The notes under the pieces: generated by a model
The model's database searches: none
Told to the model about the DNA's origin: nothing
The model's input: the letters and a program-made list of their open reading frames with translations, nothing else
Position numbers and translations under genes: made by a program
Part shown: positions 49,249-58,434 of the stretch, piece after piece
Numbering within the stretch: position 1 is the first letter of the stretch
Layout: every line of letters begins with the position of its first letter
Source of the DNA: Gordonia amicalis NBRC 100051 = JCM 11271
GTDB taxonomy: Bacteria; Actinomycetota; Actinomycetes; Mycobacteriales; Mycobacteriaceae
DNA: 64,000 bases
Assembly (NCBI RefSeq): GCF_000332995.1
Contig: NZ_BANS01000007.1
Location: forward strand, 1-64,000
Direction: 5' to 3'

Positions 49249-50130
49249 TCATTCGACGGATCTGATGGACTGGATGAATGTCTTGCCGCCCGTCGTCGAC
49301 GTCCGGATGACCTGGCGGTAGGTGATCGGCGCCGCGTCGGGCTGCAGCTCGGTGAGCACGACGGAGTACTCACCGGGAGCCCGTTCGGTGATCTTCAGAC
49401 AATGCCGTGTGCCGATCGGGCGCTGATCGATGTACTGCTGCATGACGTACTCGGAGGCGACGGCACCCGGGGCGGCAACCGCGCGTGCGGCTTTCGCCGA
49501 GCGCAGTACGTAGTAGGCGTGGTTGAACGCGCGGATCGCGCCCGGACCGGACTCCTGGTCGCCCTTCTCGTCGTCGTTCGACACCGTCGTCCCCGACCCG
49601 ACGGGACGCTGCGCACACGCCGGGTTGCGGGCGACCGCTGACGTCGTCGGACTCTCGGTCGGCGAGGCGGATTCGGAGGTTTCCGCAGCCACAGCGGAGC
49701 GCCCGGAGTCGGCACCGGTCATCGAGATTGCGACAACACCTGTGGTCAGAATCACAAGAACTGCCGCTGCCGCACCCGCGATCCGCGGTCCCGAACCCAG
49801 CAATCGGCGCCACCCGGGAGCGAAGCCGGACACGGCCTTTCGCTTCGCGCGGACCGATCTCTCGGCCTCGGCGAGGAAGGCGTCGAGATCGGAAGAGGGC
49901 TTCTCGGGAACAGCGGCCACGGGGGTTTCACCCCTCGTCACCGATCGCCCGACAGGAGTGGCCGGAGCGCCGAGCACTGCCACGGCCGTGTCGCCGACAT
50001 CGCTCTGAACTGCGTCGACGGATCGGAATCGAGCCAGGTGAGCGGCCAGATCGACCGCCGGCGTGGCACCGGAGGGCGGCCAGGGGGCAACATCGGGGAA
50101 CCACAAGGCCTGCGGACGCTGCAGCACCAT
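49249..50130 (-). CDS. Membrane-anchored hypothetical protein with extracytoplasmic domain
   Basis: The ATG at 50130 behind a GGAGGGGG site gives 293 residues. About 130 cytoplasmic residues contain WFPDVAPWPPSGATPAVDLAAHLARFRS and a basic stretch. One membrane segment (IAGAAAAVLVILTTGVVAISM) follows, then a Ser/Thr-rich linker. The C-terminal domain of about 110 residues is NTF2-like in pattern (GAIRAFNHAYYVLRSAKAARAV ... EYSVVLTELQPD...RQVIRTSTTGGKTFIQSI). It ends 47 bp upstream of the A gene start on the same strand, so the array could be transcribed from its promoter. Function unknown. Confidence 0.75.
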   Translation of the reverse strand: MVLQRPQALWFPDVAPWPPSGATPAVDLAAHLARFRSVDAVQSDVGDTAVAVLGAPATPVGRSVTRGETPVAAVPEKPSSDLDAFLAEAERSVRAKRKAVSGFAPGWRRLLGSGPRIAGAAAAVLVILTTGVVAISMTGADSGRSAVAAETSESASPTESPTTSAVARNPACAQRPVGSGTTVSNDDEKGDQESGPGAIRAFNHAYYVLRSAKAARAVAAPGAVASEYVMQQYIDQRPIGTRHCLKITERAPGEYSVVLTELQPDAAPITYRQVIRTSTTGGKTFIQSIRSVE

Positions 50131-50345
50131 GAGACCCCCTCCCCCCGGCTGGTGATCGTCGTTGTCAGTTGTGCACGCGACGACACGACACCAAAGGAAG
50201 ATCCCCCGTGGCGCCGGCACTGCCGTCGCTGATCTCGGGTCACCCTACAACAGCTCTCAGCAACATCTCAGGCGTCATCCACAGGCACGACAGGCACTCA
50301 CCCGACTCTCTGCGCGACCCCAACGCGCTCGCTACGGTCGGAGAC

Positions 50346-50927
50346 GTGCTTCTCACAGCTGCAGTGGCGCGCGGGGTCGCCGACGGTTCCGTCGACCTCG
50401 CCTTCCGTCGCTGGGGGCATCCCCGCATCCGACCCGGATCGAGCTTCATCGCCCTGACACACGTCATCGAGGTGACGTCCCTCGAGCGAGTCGATCCCGC
50501 GCAGATCAGCACGGAGGACGCCCGCCGGGCAGGCTACGAGAACGCTGATGCGATACGGGCGACGCTGTGCGTCAACACCCATAATCCGACCTACCGGATC
50601 GGACTGCGGTGCATCGGGGAGGATCCCCGGATCGCACTGCGCGCCGACGACGATCTCTCCGACGACGCTGTCGCGGAGATCCGTTCGCGGCTCGATCGAA
50701 TGGACACTCGCTCCGAACACGGACCCTGGACACGGGACACCCTCGCGATCATCGACCGCCGGCCCGGCGTCGTGTCCACCGAACTCGCGGTCGAACTCGG
50801 CAGGGACCGAGCAGGTTTCAAGGCCGACGTCACCAAGCTGAAGAAGCTCGGGCTGACCGAGAGCCTCGAGGTGGGCTACGAACTGTCACCGCGCGGCGTC
50901 GAATTCCTCCGTCGCGATGCCACCTAG
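50346..50927 (+). CDS. ASCH/PUA-like protein with C-terminal winged-helix
   Basis: The GTG at 50346 follows GGAG and gives 193 residues. The N-terminal 90 residues (LLTAAVARGVADGSVDLAFRRWGHPRIRPGSSFIALTHVIEVTSLERVD) resemble the ASCH domain, a PUA-like RNA/nucleotide-binding fold. The last 60 residues form a probable winged helix: DTLAIIDRRPGVVSTELAVELGRDRAGFKADVTKLKKLGLTESLEVGYELSPRG. It may bind nucleic acid or a modified base. The assignment is by pattern only. It is divergent from the anchored hypothetical protein. Confidence 0.6.
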   Translation: MLLTAAVARGVADGSVDLAFRRWGHPRIRPGSSFIALTHVIEVTSLERVDPAQISTEDARRAGYENADAIRATLCVNTHNPTYRIGLRCIGEDPRIALRADDDLSDDAVAEIRSRLDRMDTRSEHGPWTRDTLAIIDRRPGVVSTELAVELGRDRAGFKADVTKLKKLGLTESLEVGYELSPRGVEFLRRDAT

Positions 50928-50978
50928 CCGACGGTCGAACAGGGCGCGGGGTCATCGCGGGATCGGCATAATCAATCC

Positions 50979-51473
50979 ATGTCCAGCGCACATCCGGCGC
51001 GCCACCTGCTGCGCGCCAAGGATCTCGCCGACGTCCGGTTTGCCGAGCCGCTGACCGTCGATGACATGGCCGCCGCGGCAAAGCTGTCCCGCGCACACTT
51101 CTCGCGCGCGTTCACCGCCACATTCGGCCAGTCCCCCCATTCCTACCTGCAGACCCGGCGACTCGAGCGGGCCGCAGCGATGTTGCGGTCGACGGATCGC
51201 ACGGTGGCCGACATCTGCATGTCGGTGGGACTGTCGAGCGTCGGATCGTTCACCACGAGCTTCACGCGCGCATTCGGCAAGACGCCGACCGCGTACCGTG
51301 ATTCGTTCCCACCCGCGGCCACCTATGCTCACGTACCCGCGTGCGTGTTGCGGGTCTACTCGCGGCCTGGACCGTCGAGTCGCGTCGAACGTCCGGAACC
51401 GTCCGCAGCGCCGGCCGAGCAGCTTCCGAAGACAGCACACGGGAAGAAGACCGCCACACCCGCGCGGCCGTAA
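50979..51473 (+). CDS. AraC-family regulator, HTH domain only
   Basis: The 164-residue protein carries the double AraC helix-turn-helix: LTVDDMAAAAKLSRAHFSRAFTATFGQSPHSYLQTRRLERAAAMLRSTDRTVADICMSVGLSSVGSFTTSFTRAFGKTPTAYR. A low-complexity tail follows. There is no sensor domain. It precedes a VOC-family gene by 60 bp on the same strand, a common actinobacterial pair. It likely controls that gene. Confidence 0.88.
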   Translation: MSSAHPARHLLRAKDLADVRFAEPLTVDDMAAAAKLSRAHFSRAFTATFGQSPHSYLQTRRLERAAAMLRSTDRTVADICMSVGLSSVGSFTTSFTRAFGKTPTAYRDSFPPAATYAHVPACVLRVYSRPGPSSRVERPEPSAAPAEQLPKTAHGKKTATPARP

Positions 51474-51533
51474 CTTTGGTTCCACCACCGGGAGAACACG
51501 CCCGAACACGAACCAATCCGAAAGGTGCACACC

Positions 51534-51959
51534 ATGATTCGTATCGCCAGCGCTCAGCTGTGGGTCCATGACCAGGACGAGGCCCTGGAATTCTGGACGA
51601 CGAAGGTCGGGATGGAGGTCCGCTCGGACGTCTCGCTCCCGGAAATGGGCGGGTTCCGCTGGCTCACCGTCGGCCCGCCCGGACAGGACGACGTCTCCAT
51701 CGTGCTGATGGACATCCCCGGTCCGCCCGCCTTCGAGGCCGAGATTTCCGGTGAGATCCACAGCCTGATGTCCAAGGGTTTCGCAGGGACCGTCTTCCTC
51801 ACCACCGACGACTGCCGGGCCGACTACGAGGCATTGTCCGCCCGCGGCGTCGAATTCACCGAGAAGCCCGAGGAGCGGCCATACGGGATCGACGCGGGCT
51901 TCCGGGACCCGTCGGGCAACAGCATCCGCCTGACGCAGATGGCCGAGATTCTCGCGTAG
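51534..51959 (+). CDS. VOC (glyoxalase/bleomycin-resistance fold) protein
   Basis: From the ATG at 51534 the protein has 141 residues with two beta-alpha-beta-beta-beta modules: AQLWVHDQDEALEFWTTKVGMEVRSDVSLPEMGGFRWLTV and FLTTDDCRADYEALSARGVEFTEKPEERPYGIDAGFRDPSGNSIRLTQ. It fits small VOC dioxygenase/glyoxalase-like proteins. No substrate can be named. It is paired with the AraC regulator upstream. Confidence 0.88.
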   Translation: MIRIASAQLWVHDQDEALEFWTTKVGMEVRSDVSLPEMGGFRWLTVGPPGQDDVSIVLMDIPGPPAFEAEISGEIHSLMSKGFAGTVFLTTDDCRADYEALSARGVEFTEKPEERPYGIDAGFRDPSGNSIRLTQMAEILA

Positions 51960-52006
51960 CTCCGAGAGTGCCTGTCGCGCCGACGGTCGTGGGCGACAAT
52001 GCTCCC

Positions 52007-52858
52007 ATGAGCCGTCTCCGATCAGGCCTCGCCGCCGCCGCGACCGCGCTTGCCGCGGCCTGCGTGCTGCTCGTCCCGGGCACCGCGCAGGCCGCGCCCT
52101 TCCCGGTCACCACGAATCCCGACGAGGCGATCGCCGCGCACTACCTGGGTCCGGCAACCGAGTCGCCGGCCGGCAGCAACCGGTTCGGCTGCCGGGATCG
52201 AGAAGGGCGCGACCCGATCGTCCTGCTGCATGCCACCGCGATGAACCAGAGCGCGAACTGGGCCTACCTCGCCCCGACCCTCGCCAACGCCGGGTACTGC
52301 GTCTTCAGCACGACCTACGGTCAGGCGTCGTGGAGTGGCACCACCGGCGGCCTCGGCAACAAGGAACGATCCGCGCGTCAGGTCGGGCCGTTCATCGACA
52401 ATGTCCTCGCCGCCACCGGCGCCACCAAGGTCGACCTCATCGGCCACAGCCAGGGCGGAGCGATCGCCCAGCTCGTGACCCAACTCCCCGGCCGCGCCGC
52501 GCAGGTGGACACCATCGTCGCGTTGTCGGCATCACACCAGGGGTTCTCCCGCGTCGGCTCGATCACCGACCGACTACCGGCGCGGGCGCCCGGCCAGAGC
52601 TACTGGGGCCCGCGGCACCCGTCGATCGACTACGTCAACTTCGCAACCAGGTACGACAAGATCTCGACGCCGTATCAGGTCACACTGATGACACCTGGTC
52701 CGAACGTCGTCAACACCTTGGTCCAGGACGTGTGCCCGGCGTCGAAGATCGGTCACGTCGGCATGGCCTACTCCCCGACCGTCGCCGCACTCGTCCGCAA
52801 TGCGCTCGACCCCGACCACAGTGTGCCGGTGGTGTGCGGCTCCGACTACCCGTTCTGA
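52007..52858 (+). CDS. Secreted alpha/beta-hydrolase (lipase/esterase)
   Basis: The 283-residue protein has a signal peptide with cleavage at AQAA around residue 30. The lipase core has the oxyanion loop VLLHATAMNQSANWAYLAP and the nucleophile elbow GHSQGG with Ser148. The likely catalytic His is in KIGHVGMAYS near the C-terminus. Three cysteines near residues 62, 98 and the C-terminus may form disulfides. The form resembles exported triacylglycerol lipases of actinobacteria. It stands alone upstream of the tRNA gene. Confidence 0.88.
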   Translation: MSRLRSGLAAAATALAAACVLLVPGTAQAAPFPVTTNPDEAIAAHYLGPATESPAGSNRFGCRDREGRDPIVLLHATAMNQSANWAYLAPTLANAGYCVFSTTYGQASWSGTTGGLGNKERSARQVGPFIDNVLAATGATKVDLIGHSQGGAIAQLVTQLPGRAAQVDTIVALSASHQGFSRVGSITDRLPARAPGQSYWGPRHPSIDYVNFATRYDKISTPYQVTLMTPGPNVVNTLVQDVCPASKIGHVGMAYSPTVAALVRNALDPDHSVPVVCGSDYPF

Positions 52859-53029
52859 GTCCCGAACCGCCACAGAATCTCCAGGTCAACGCCCGTTCGT
52901 CAGCTGTAACTGGCGCTTCTTCGCGCAGGTGCCGATTCTGCGCGGCGACGCGAGGGGCGGCACAGCTGGGCCGGTTTTTGTTGCGGACGATGGACTCGCT
53001 AGACTCGTCTCCGCTGCCTCGCGTAGCAC

Positions 53030-53105
53030 GCCGCCCTAGCTCAGTCGGTAGAGCAATTCACTCGTAATGAATAGGTCAGGGGTTCGATTCCCCTGGGCGG
53101 CTCCA
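53030..53105 (+). tRNA. tRNA-Thr(CGT)
   Basis: A complete cloverleaf is visible: acceptor GCCGCCC/GGGCGGC, D-arm GCTC..GAGC, anticodon arm ATTCA-CTCGTAA-TGAAT with anticodon CGT, and T-arm AGGGG-TTCGATT-CCCCT. The 3' CCA is encoded (53103-53105). No repeat of its 3' end was seen downstream, so there is no sign of an integrated element. Confidence 0.97.
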
Positions 53106-53340
53106 CCAGGATCGTACGATTCGACCCTCGTACGACGCTTCCTCGCATCGACGGATCCACTCCCTCACGCCACTACCGAAGGCACACCGAGGACCCTTCC
53201 GCCCTTCAAGAGAATCTTCAGCCCTCCAAACCCTTAGCGATGCAAAAATAATTCGGTGCCAGGTATGTCCCGTTAATCCGATCGGATGACAGACTCCGAG
53301 CCCTCTGCTCCTTACACTCCATGCGACTGTAGGAGGTCAA

Positions 53341-54852
53341 TTGGGGGCACGTCGCGGACGAAAGCACCGGTCTCAACCGGCGCGGACTGCCATAACACCT
53401 CGTAAACCGTCGCGAGCGACAGCCACCTCGCTGACGATCAGCGCATTGTCTCTCGCCACCATCGTGCCGATCGCCGTCGCCTCGACGAACGTCACCGCCG
53501 TGGTCGAATCCCTCATCGACCGCGGCGTCGTCCGCGAAGCCGCCCAACACGACAACACCAGCGACGTCTTCGCCGACCTGCCCGACGGCACCATCATGGT
53601 CGTCACGCCCGGGACCGACGACACCATGCTGATGCCGCGCAATCTCCCGTACGTCGGCAACCGCCAGGCCCTCATCGTCAACTACACCGAGTCCTTCGGA
53701 CCCGTCATCGCCGGCCGCTCGAACACCATCGCTCCGTTCTCGCCCGGCTACGACGAGTCCAAAGAGCATGCGATGAACCAGAACCTGGCCGTGATGGCCG
53801 CGTTCGCCGAGATGGGCGAGGACCGCCCGTTCGTCGTGTACACCGGCTATTCGCAGGGCGCCGACGCACACGGCGATGCCGCCGAGAATCCACGGGCCTA
53901 CGACGACGACTTCTTCGTCCCGGGCAAGGACATGGTCCTGGTCTCCGACCCGCGGAGCCCCTGGGGCATCAAGGCCTGGCTCGACACCATGCCGTGGCTC
54001 AAGCCGATCGTCGAGGCGGCCGGGATCGACGCGAACGGCGCACGCGACCCGGAGGCCACCGGCAAGGTCGAGGTCGCGTCGGTGATCATCGTCGGCGACC
54101 CGGTCAGCAACTTCCAGTGGGTGTCGTACCGGCCCGTCGCGTCGCTCATCGTCAACGCGGCCGGCTTCCTCACCATCCACTCGGGCACCGGACCGCACAC
54201 GTACGGCGACGTCGAGCGACTGGGTGACCCGAAGGAGTACAAGAGCGGCAACACGACATACCTGGTCTACGACGCCGCGCATCCCCTGGCGCTGTTGGTG
54301 GCTGCCGTCCACGACCAGCTCGGGATCACCTACGACAAAGACGACCTCGCTCGTTGGGACGAACTCGCCGAGGCCTACTACCCGACCCAGGCACCGAACC
54401 CCGACACCGCAGCGGTGCCGGTGACGGCAGTGGACTCGGTCAAGCAGGACCGACCGGGCGACGGCTACACCGTCACCGTTCCGTCCGAGGTGGCGACAGG
54501 CGCGGAGAAGCCGGGTGACCCGCCGAGATCCGGCGGGTTCGTGCCGGGAGGGATCGTTCCGCCGCCGGCCGAGGACGTCCCGACCGACGATCGGACGCCC
54601 GCAGATGACCGCGGCGAGGGCGAGCCCGGCAGCGGAAATGCCGACGACCGGCCCGGCGGCTCCGAAGCGCCGGACTCTGAGGGTTCGGGTTCGGGTTCGG
54701 AGAAACCGGACTCCGGAGACAGCGGAGCCGGGGACTCCGGTTCGCCGACCGGCGGTGACGACTCATCGAGCGCCGGGACGGACCGGGAGAAGTCGGACTC
54801 CGCCGAAACAAGCTCGGCCGGTGGGGATTCGACGGACCGCGAGGCCGCCTGA
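53341..54852 (+). CDS. PE-PPE-domain secreted esterase with acidic Ser/Gly-rich tail
   Basis: A TTG at 53341 with a GTAGGAGG site gives 503 residues. A basic N-terminus and hydrophobic segment at about residues 25-48 serve as signal or anchor. Residues 70-330 are a PE-PPE (PF08237) alpha/beta-hydrolase domain: the nucleophile elbow is VVYTGYSQGA, with IIVGDPVSNFQW later and HSGTGPHTYGDV. The last 130 residues are disordered, acidic and rich in Asp/Ser/Gly/Glu. Mycobacterial homologues act on lipids of the cell wall. The gene is not part of a PE/PPE pair here. Confidence 0.85.
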   Translation: MGARRGRKHRSQPARTAITPRKPSRATATSLTISALSLATIVPIAVASTNVTAVVESLIDRGVVREAAQHDNTSDVFADLPDGTIMVVTPGTDDTMLMPRNLPYVGNRQALIVNYTESFGPVIAGRSNTIAPFSPGYDESKEHAMNQNLAVMAAFAEMGEDRPFVVYTGYSQGADAHGDAAENPRAYDDDFFVPGKDMVLVSDPRSPWGIKAWLDTMPWLKPIVEAAGIDANGARDPEATGKVEVASVIIVGDPVSNFQWVSYRPVASLIVNAAGFLTIHSGTGPHTYGDVERLGDPKEYKSGNTTYLVYDAAHPLALLVAAVHDQLGITYDKDDLARWDELAEAYYPTQAPNPDTAAVPVTAVDSVKQDRPGDGYTVTVPSEVATGAEKPGDPPRSGGFVPGGIVPPPAEDVPTDDRTPADDRGEGEPGSGNADDRPGGSEAPDSEGSGSGSEKPDSGDSGAGDSGSPTGGDDSSSAGTDREKSDSAETSSAGGDSTDREAA

Positions 54853-54871
54853 TCCCCAACCGGCCAGGGGA

Positions 54872-55525
54872 TCAGCTCGACCCGAACAGATTTCCCAGGC
54901 TTCCGTTGCCCGAGTCGCCGCCACCGGTGTCACCACCACTGTCGCCGCCACCGGTGTCACCACCACCGCCGTCGCCGCCACCGGTATCGCCACCACCACT
55001 GTCGCCACCACCCGGGTTGTCGGGAGCCTTGCCGGTTCCGGTCACGGTGTAGACCTGCGCGAGGCCGTTGATGGTCAGACCGAGGACCGGGTCGGGGGTC
55101 GTGCATTCCTGGTAGATCGCATACGACGTGTCCGTCCGGTTGGAGACCCACGTTCCGGTCGACGAGGCGTCCTTGGCGATCGACACGCCACTCCATACGA
55201 CGCGGAGCGCACCCTCGGCCGCATCCGCACGAGCGCTGTCGAGCACCGCGGACTCGATACCCGAGGCGATGATCGCGTTGACGGCGGCCGCGCGCAGAGT
55301 GAGCTGGTTCTCCTTGCTCGCGTCATGGACGGACAGCCAACACGTCGCCGTCTTCGACGTCTCGTTGGTCACGTTCACGGTCACTGCACCATTGCTCAGC
55401 GACTGTGTGTGGGGGTACGACGACGGCAGAAGCAGCGCCGCCGAAGCCTCTCCGCTCCCGGTGAATGCCACCGCGGCTCCAGCCGCCACTCCGATTCCGG
55501 CCAGCGCCATCCGCGAAAACCGCAT
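54872..55525 (-). CDS. Secreted protein, paralogue 1, with Gly-Asp-rich tail
   Basis: The 217-residue product has a signal peptide (MRFSRMALAGIGVAAGAAVAF...ASA). The mature domain of about 140 residues contains SYPHTQSLSNGAVTVNVTNETSKTATCWLSVHDA, a central helical region and TSYAIYQECTTPDPVLGLTINGLAQVYTVTGTGKAP, with two cysteines. The last 45 residues repeat GGGDSGGGDTGGGD-like units. A close paralogue lies next upstream. I do not recognise the family. The opposite orientation to the PE-PPE gene (convergent, 19 bp apart) argues against co-transcription. Confidence 0.8.
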   Translation of the reverse strand: MRFSRMALAGIGVAAGAAVAFTGSGEASAALLLPSSYPHTQSLSNGAVTVNVTNETSKTATCWLSVHDASKENQLTLRAAAVNAIIASGIESAVLDSARADAAEGALRVVWSGVSIAKDASSTGTWVSNRTDTSYAIYQECTTPDPVLGLTINGLAQVYTVTGTGKAPDNPGGGDSGGGDTGGGDGGGGDTGGGDSGGDTGGGDSGNGSLGNLFGSS

Positions 55526-55721
55526 CTGTTCCCTTTCGTACACGTGATTCATTGCCCTACAACACGTGTCGTAGGCGCACCCCGACAAGATCGACAACCT
55601 CGGGGAATTGAGCGTTCTGATTTGGTGCGGGCACAGCGATGCACCCAGAGCAGCGATGTGACATTGACGCCGCCGGGGGGTCAAAGGATCTCGGCCCGCC
55701 GATCCCCCACCGTCCGAGGAA

Positions 55722-56288
55722 CTATCCGAGGAGTCCGCCGAACAGACCTGCGAGGCTGCCGTTGCCCGAATCGTCAGGCGAGTCAGGAGACTTGCCGGTT
55801 CCGGTCACGGTGTAGACCTGCGCGAGGCCGTTGATCGTCAAGCCGAGGATCGGATCGGGGGTCGTGCACTCCTGGTAGATCGCATACGACGTGTCGGTCC
55901 GGCCCGAGGCCCACCACCCGGTCGACGAGCCGTCCTTGGCGATGCTCTTGCCGTTCCACACGACCTTGAGCGCACCTTCGGCTGCATCCTCACGAGCGCT
56001 GTCGAGCACCCCCGACTCGATACCGGTGGCGATGATCGCGTTGACGGCCGTGGCGCGCATCTTGAGTTCGGTCTCGTCGCTCGCCTTGTGGACGGACAGC
56101 CAGCACGTCGCCGTCTTCGACGTCTTGTTGGTCACCTTCACGGCCACCGTGCCATTACTGAGGGATTGTGTGTGAGGGTACGACGACGACAGAAGCAGCG
56201 CTGCCGATGCCTCTCCCGATCCGGAGAACCCCATCGCAGCCGCAGCCGCCACCCCGATTCCTACTGCCGCCACCTTCGTGAATCGCAT
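55722..56288 (-). CDS. Secreted protein, paralogue 2, without Gly-rich tail
   Basis: From ATG 56288 (AAAGG site) the product has 188 residues; an ATG two codons upstream is too close to the ribosome site. The signal peptide and mature domain match paralogue 1 closely (SYPHTQSLSNGTVAVKVTNKTSKTATCWLSVHKA; TSYAIYQECTTPDPILGLTINGLAQVYTVTGTGKSP), including both cysteines. The tail is only GNGSLAGLFGGLLG. The pair arose by tandem duplication, followed by growth or loss of the Gly-rich tail. Confidence 0.8.
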   Translation of the reverse strand: MRFTKVAAVGIGVAAAAAMGFSGSGEASAALLLSSSYPHTQSLSNGTVAVKVTNKTSKTATCWLSVHKASDETELKMRATAVNAIIATGIESGVLDSAREDAAEGALKVVWNGKSIAKDGSSTGWWASGRTDTSYAIYQECTTPDPILGLTINGLAQVYTVTGTGKSPDSPDDSGNGSLAGLFGGLLG

Positions 56289-56531
56289 CCACATACCTTT
56301 CCCAGCCCCTGATCCGTTGCGCGTCAACAGGTGCCGTAGGCACTCTCCAACGGATTGATTACGCGGGAACATTAGCAGACCGAATTAGAGATTCGGCCGG
56401 ATACCGTTTCAACAATCGCCGATCATGGCCCCAATCCGTTCCGGATAGATCAATCGACCAGAATGCCTCAACAATTGGTTCAAATGACCCACTGATTGCT
56501 TGGCGGGCCATTCCTCCGAACAAGTGACAAT

Positions 56532-57104
56532 TTATTCGAGAGCCTGATCGATCAGGATCTCGGCGGCACTCCGCGCGTCGTCGGCAGCCTGTGCGGTGCC
56601 GGCGATCGCCGCGGTCGTCTGGGCCCCCTCCGCCAGGATCGACAGTTGCGCGGCAAGTCTCGGCGGCCCGCCGAGTTCGGCCACCAAACCTGCCACATAG
56701 TCCTGGAAGCCGTCCTTCTGCTTACGCACCGCCTCGGCGACCGACGGCAATTCTCCACCCAGTTCGCCGTAGGCGTTGATGAACGCGCATCCCCGGAACT
56801 CGTCGGTGCCAAACCATCCGAGCAGGAAGTCGAAGATCGCCAGCAGCTTCTCCCGCGGCGTCGACAGCCCTTCCGTGCAGTCGGCGATACCGGCGTTCCA
56901 CTGACCGCTCCGATCGTCGAGAACAGCGAGGATCAGCGCCTCCTTGGAAGGGAAGAGTGAGTAGATCTTCTTGAGCGACACACCCGCGGCGTCGCGCACC
57001 TTGTCCATCCCGACCGCGTGCACCCCATGCGCGTTGAACAGCTCGTCCGCGGCGCGGATCACCCGCTCACGAGGGTGGACCGCGGTGTTCTCGGAGGCCG
57101 CCAC
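56532..57104 (-). CDS. TetR-family regulator
   Basis: A GTG at 57104 gives 190 residues. The N-terminal HTH is HPRERVIRAADELFNAHGVHAVGMDKVRDAAGVSLKKIYSLFPSKEALILAVL, canonical TetR. The C-terminal ligand domain contains FLLGWFGTDEFRGCAFINAYGELGG, typical of the YxaF/LmrA-like group (TetR_C_33-like). It is divergent from the alpha/beta-hydrolase gene with two matching palindromes between, so it likely represses both. Confidence 0.9.
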   Translation of the reverse strand: MAASENTAVHPRERVIRAADELFNAHGVHAVGMDKVRDAAGVSLKKIYSLFPSKEALILAVLDDRSGQWNAGIADCTEGLSTPREKLLAIFDFLLGWFGTDEFRGCAFINAYGELGGELPSVAEAVRKQKDGFQDYVAGLVAELGGPPRLAAQLSILAEGAQTTAAIAGTAQAADDARSAAEILIDQALE

Positions 57105-57147
57105 GACGCACCGTCCCTTCCGGATTCCGAATTGCCCCTTGCGTGGG

Positions 57148-57159
57148 GAACGATCGTTC
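57148..57159. promoter_or_regulatory. TetR operator 1
   Basis: GAACGATCGTTC is a perfect palindrome of the form GAACGnnCGTTC, located 43 bp upstream of the TetR start. The same pattern recurs 35 bp away. Confidence 0.7.
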
Positions 57160-57169
57160 TCTAGTGTAG

Positions 57170-58099
<930 letters not shown>

Positions 58100-58118
58100 G
58101 CCCTCTGACGTAGGGCGC

Positions 58119-58160
58119 GCAACGGCCGCCGGGCGGGACATCCCACCCGGCGGCCGTTGC
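58119..58160 (+). terminator. Hairpin terminator after the alpha/beta-hydrolase gene
   Basis: The 15-bp arms GCAACGGCCGCCGGG and CCCGGCGGCCGTTGC pair perfectly across a 12-bp loop. It starts 19 bp after the stop and may also serve the convergent small gene at 58198. No U-run follows. Confidence 0.8.
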
Positions 58161-58197
58161 GTGGTGTCAGTTGCGTGGTGTCTTGGTTGCGTCGTGT

Positions 58198-58374
58198 CTA
58201 CTTGGTCGTCTCGCCCTCGGCCTCGTCGACTGCGGCCTGGTCCGGCGATTCGGTGTCCGTGTCATCCGCGAGCGGATCGTATCCGGGGACACCTTCGAGG
58301 ACGGTCAGCTCCTGGTCGATAGCGGCCGAGACGGCTTTGGCCTCTTCCTTGATCTTGCGGATGAAGTCCGACAT
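58198..58374 (-). CDS. 58-residue acidic small protein
   Basis: An ATG at 58374 with an AAGGGAG site opens a 58-codon frame to a TAG at 58198. The product begins MSDFIRKIKEEAKAVSAAIDQE and ends in an acidic stretch (ADDTDTESPDQAAVDEAEGETTK). It has one amphipathic helix and no cysteines or membrane segment. The good ribosome site and codon use support it as a real gene. Function unknown. The ABC transporter gene upstream is on the same strand, 60 bp away. Confidence 0.65.
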   Translation of the reverse strand: MSDFIRKIKEEAKAVSAAIDQELTVLEGVPGYDPLADDTDTESPDQAAVDEAEGETTK

Positions 58375-58434
58375 CGGCAGCTCCCTTGCTCATGGAATGC
58401 ACGGCCCGCGACCGTCCACCCATGATAGGGCGGC

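Noticed and set aside
53030-53340. Integrated element at the tRNA-Thr 3' end
   Set aside because: No duplicated tRNA end and no integrase gene were seen nearby.
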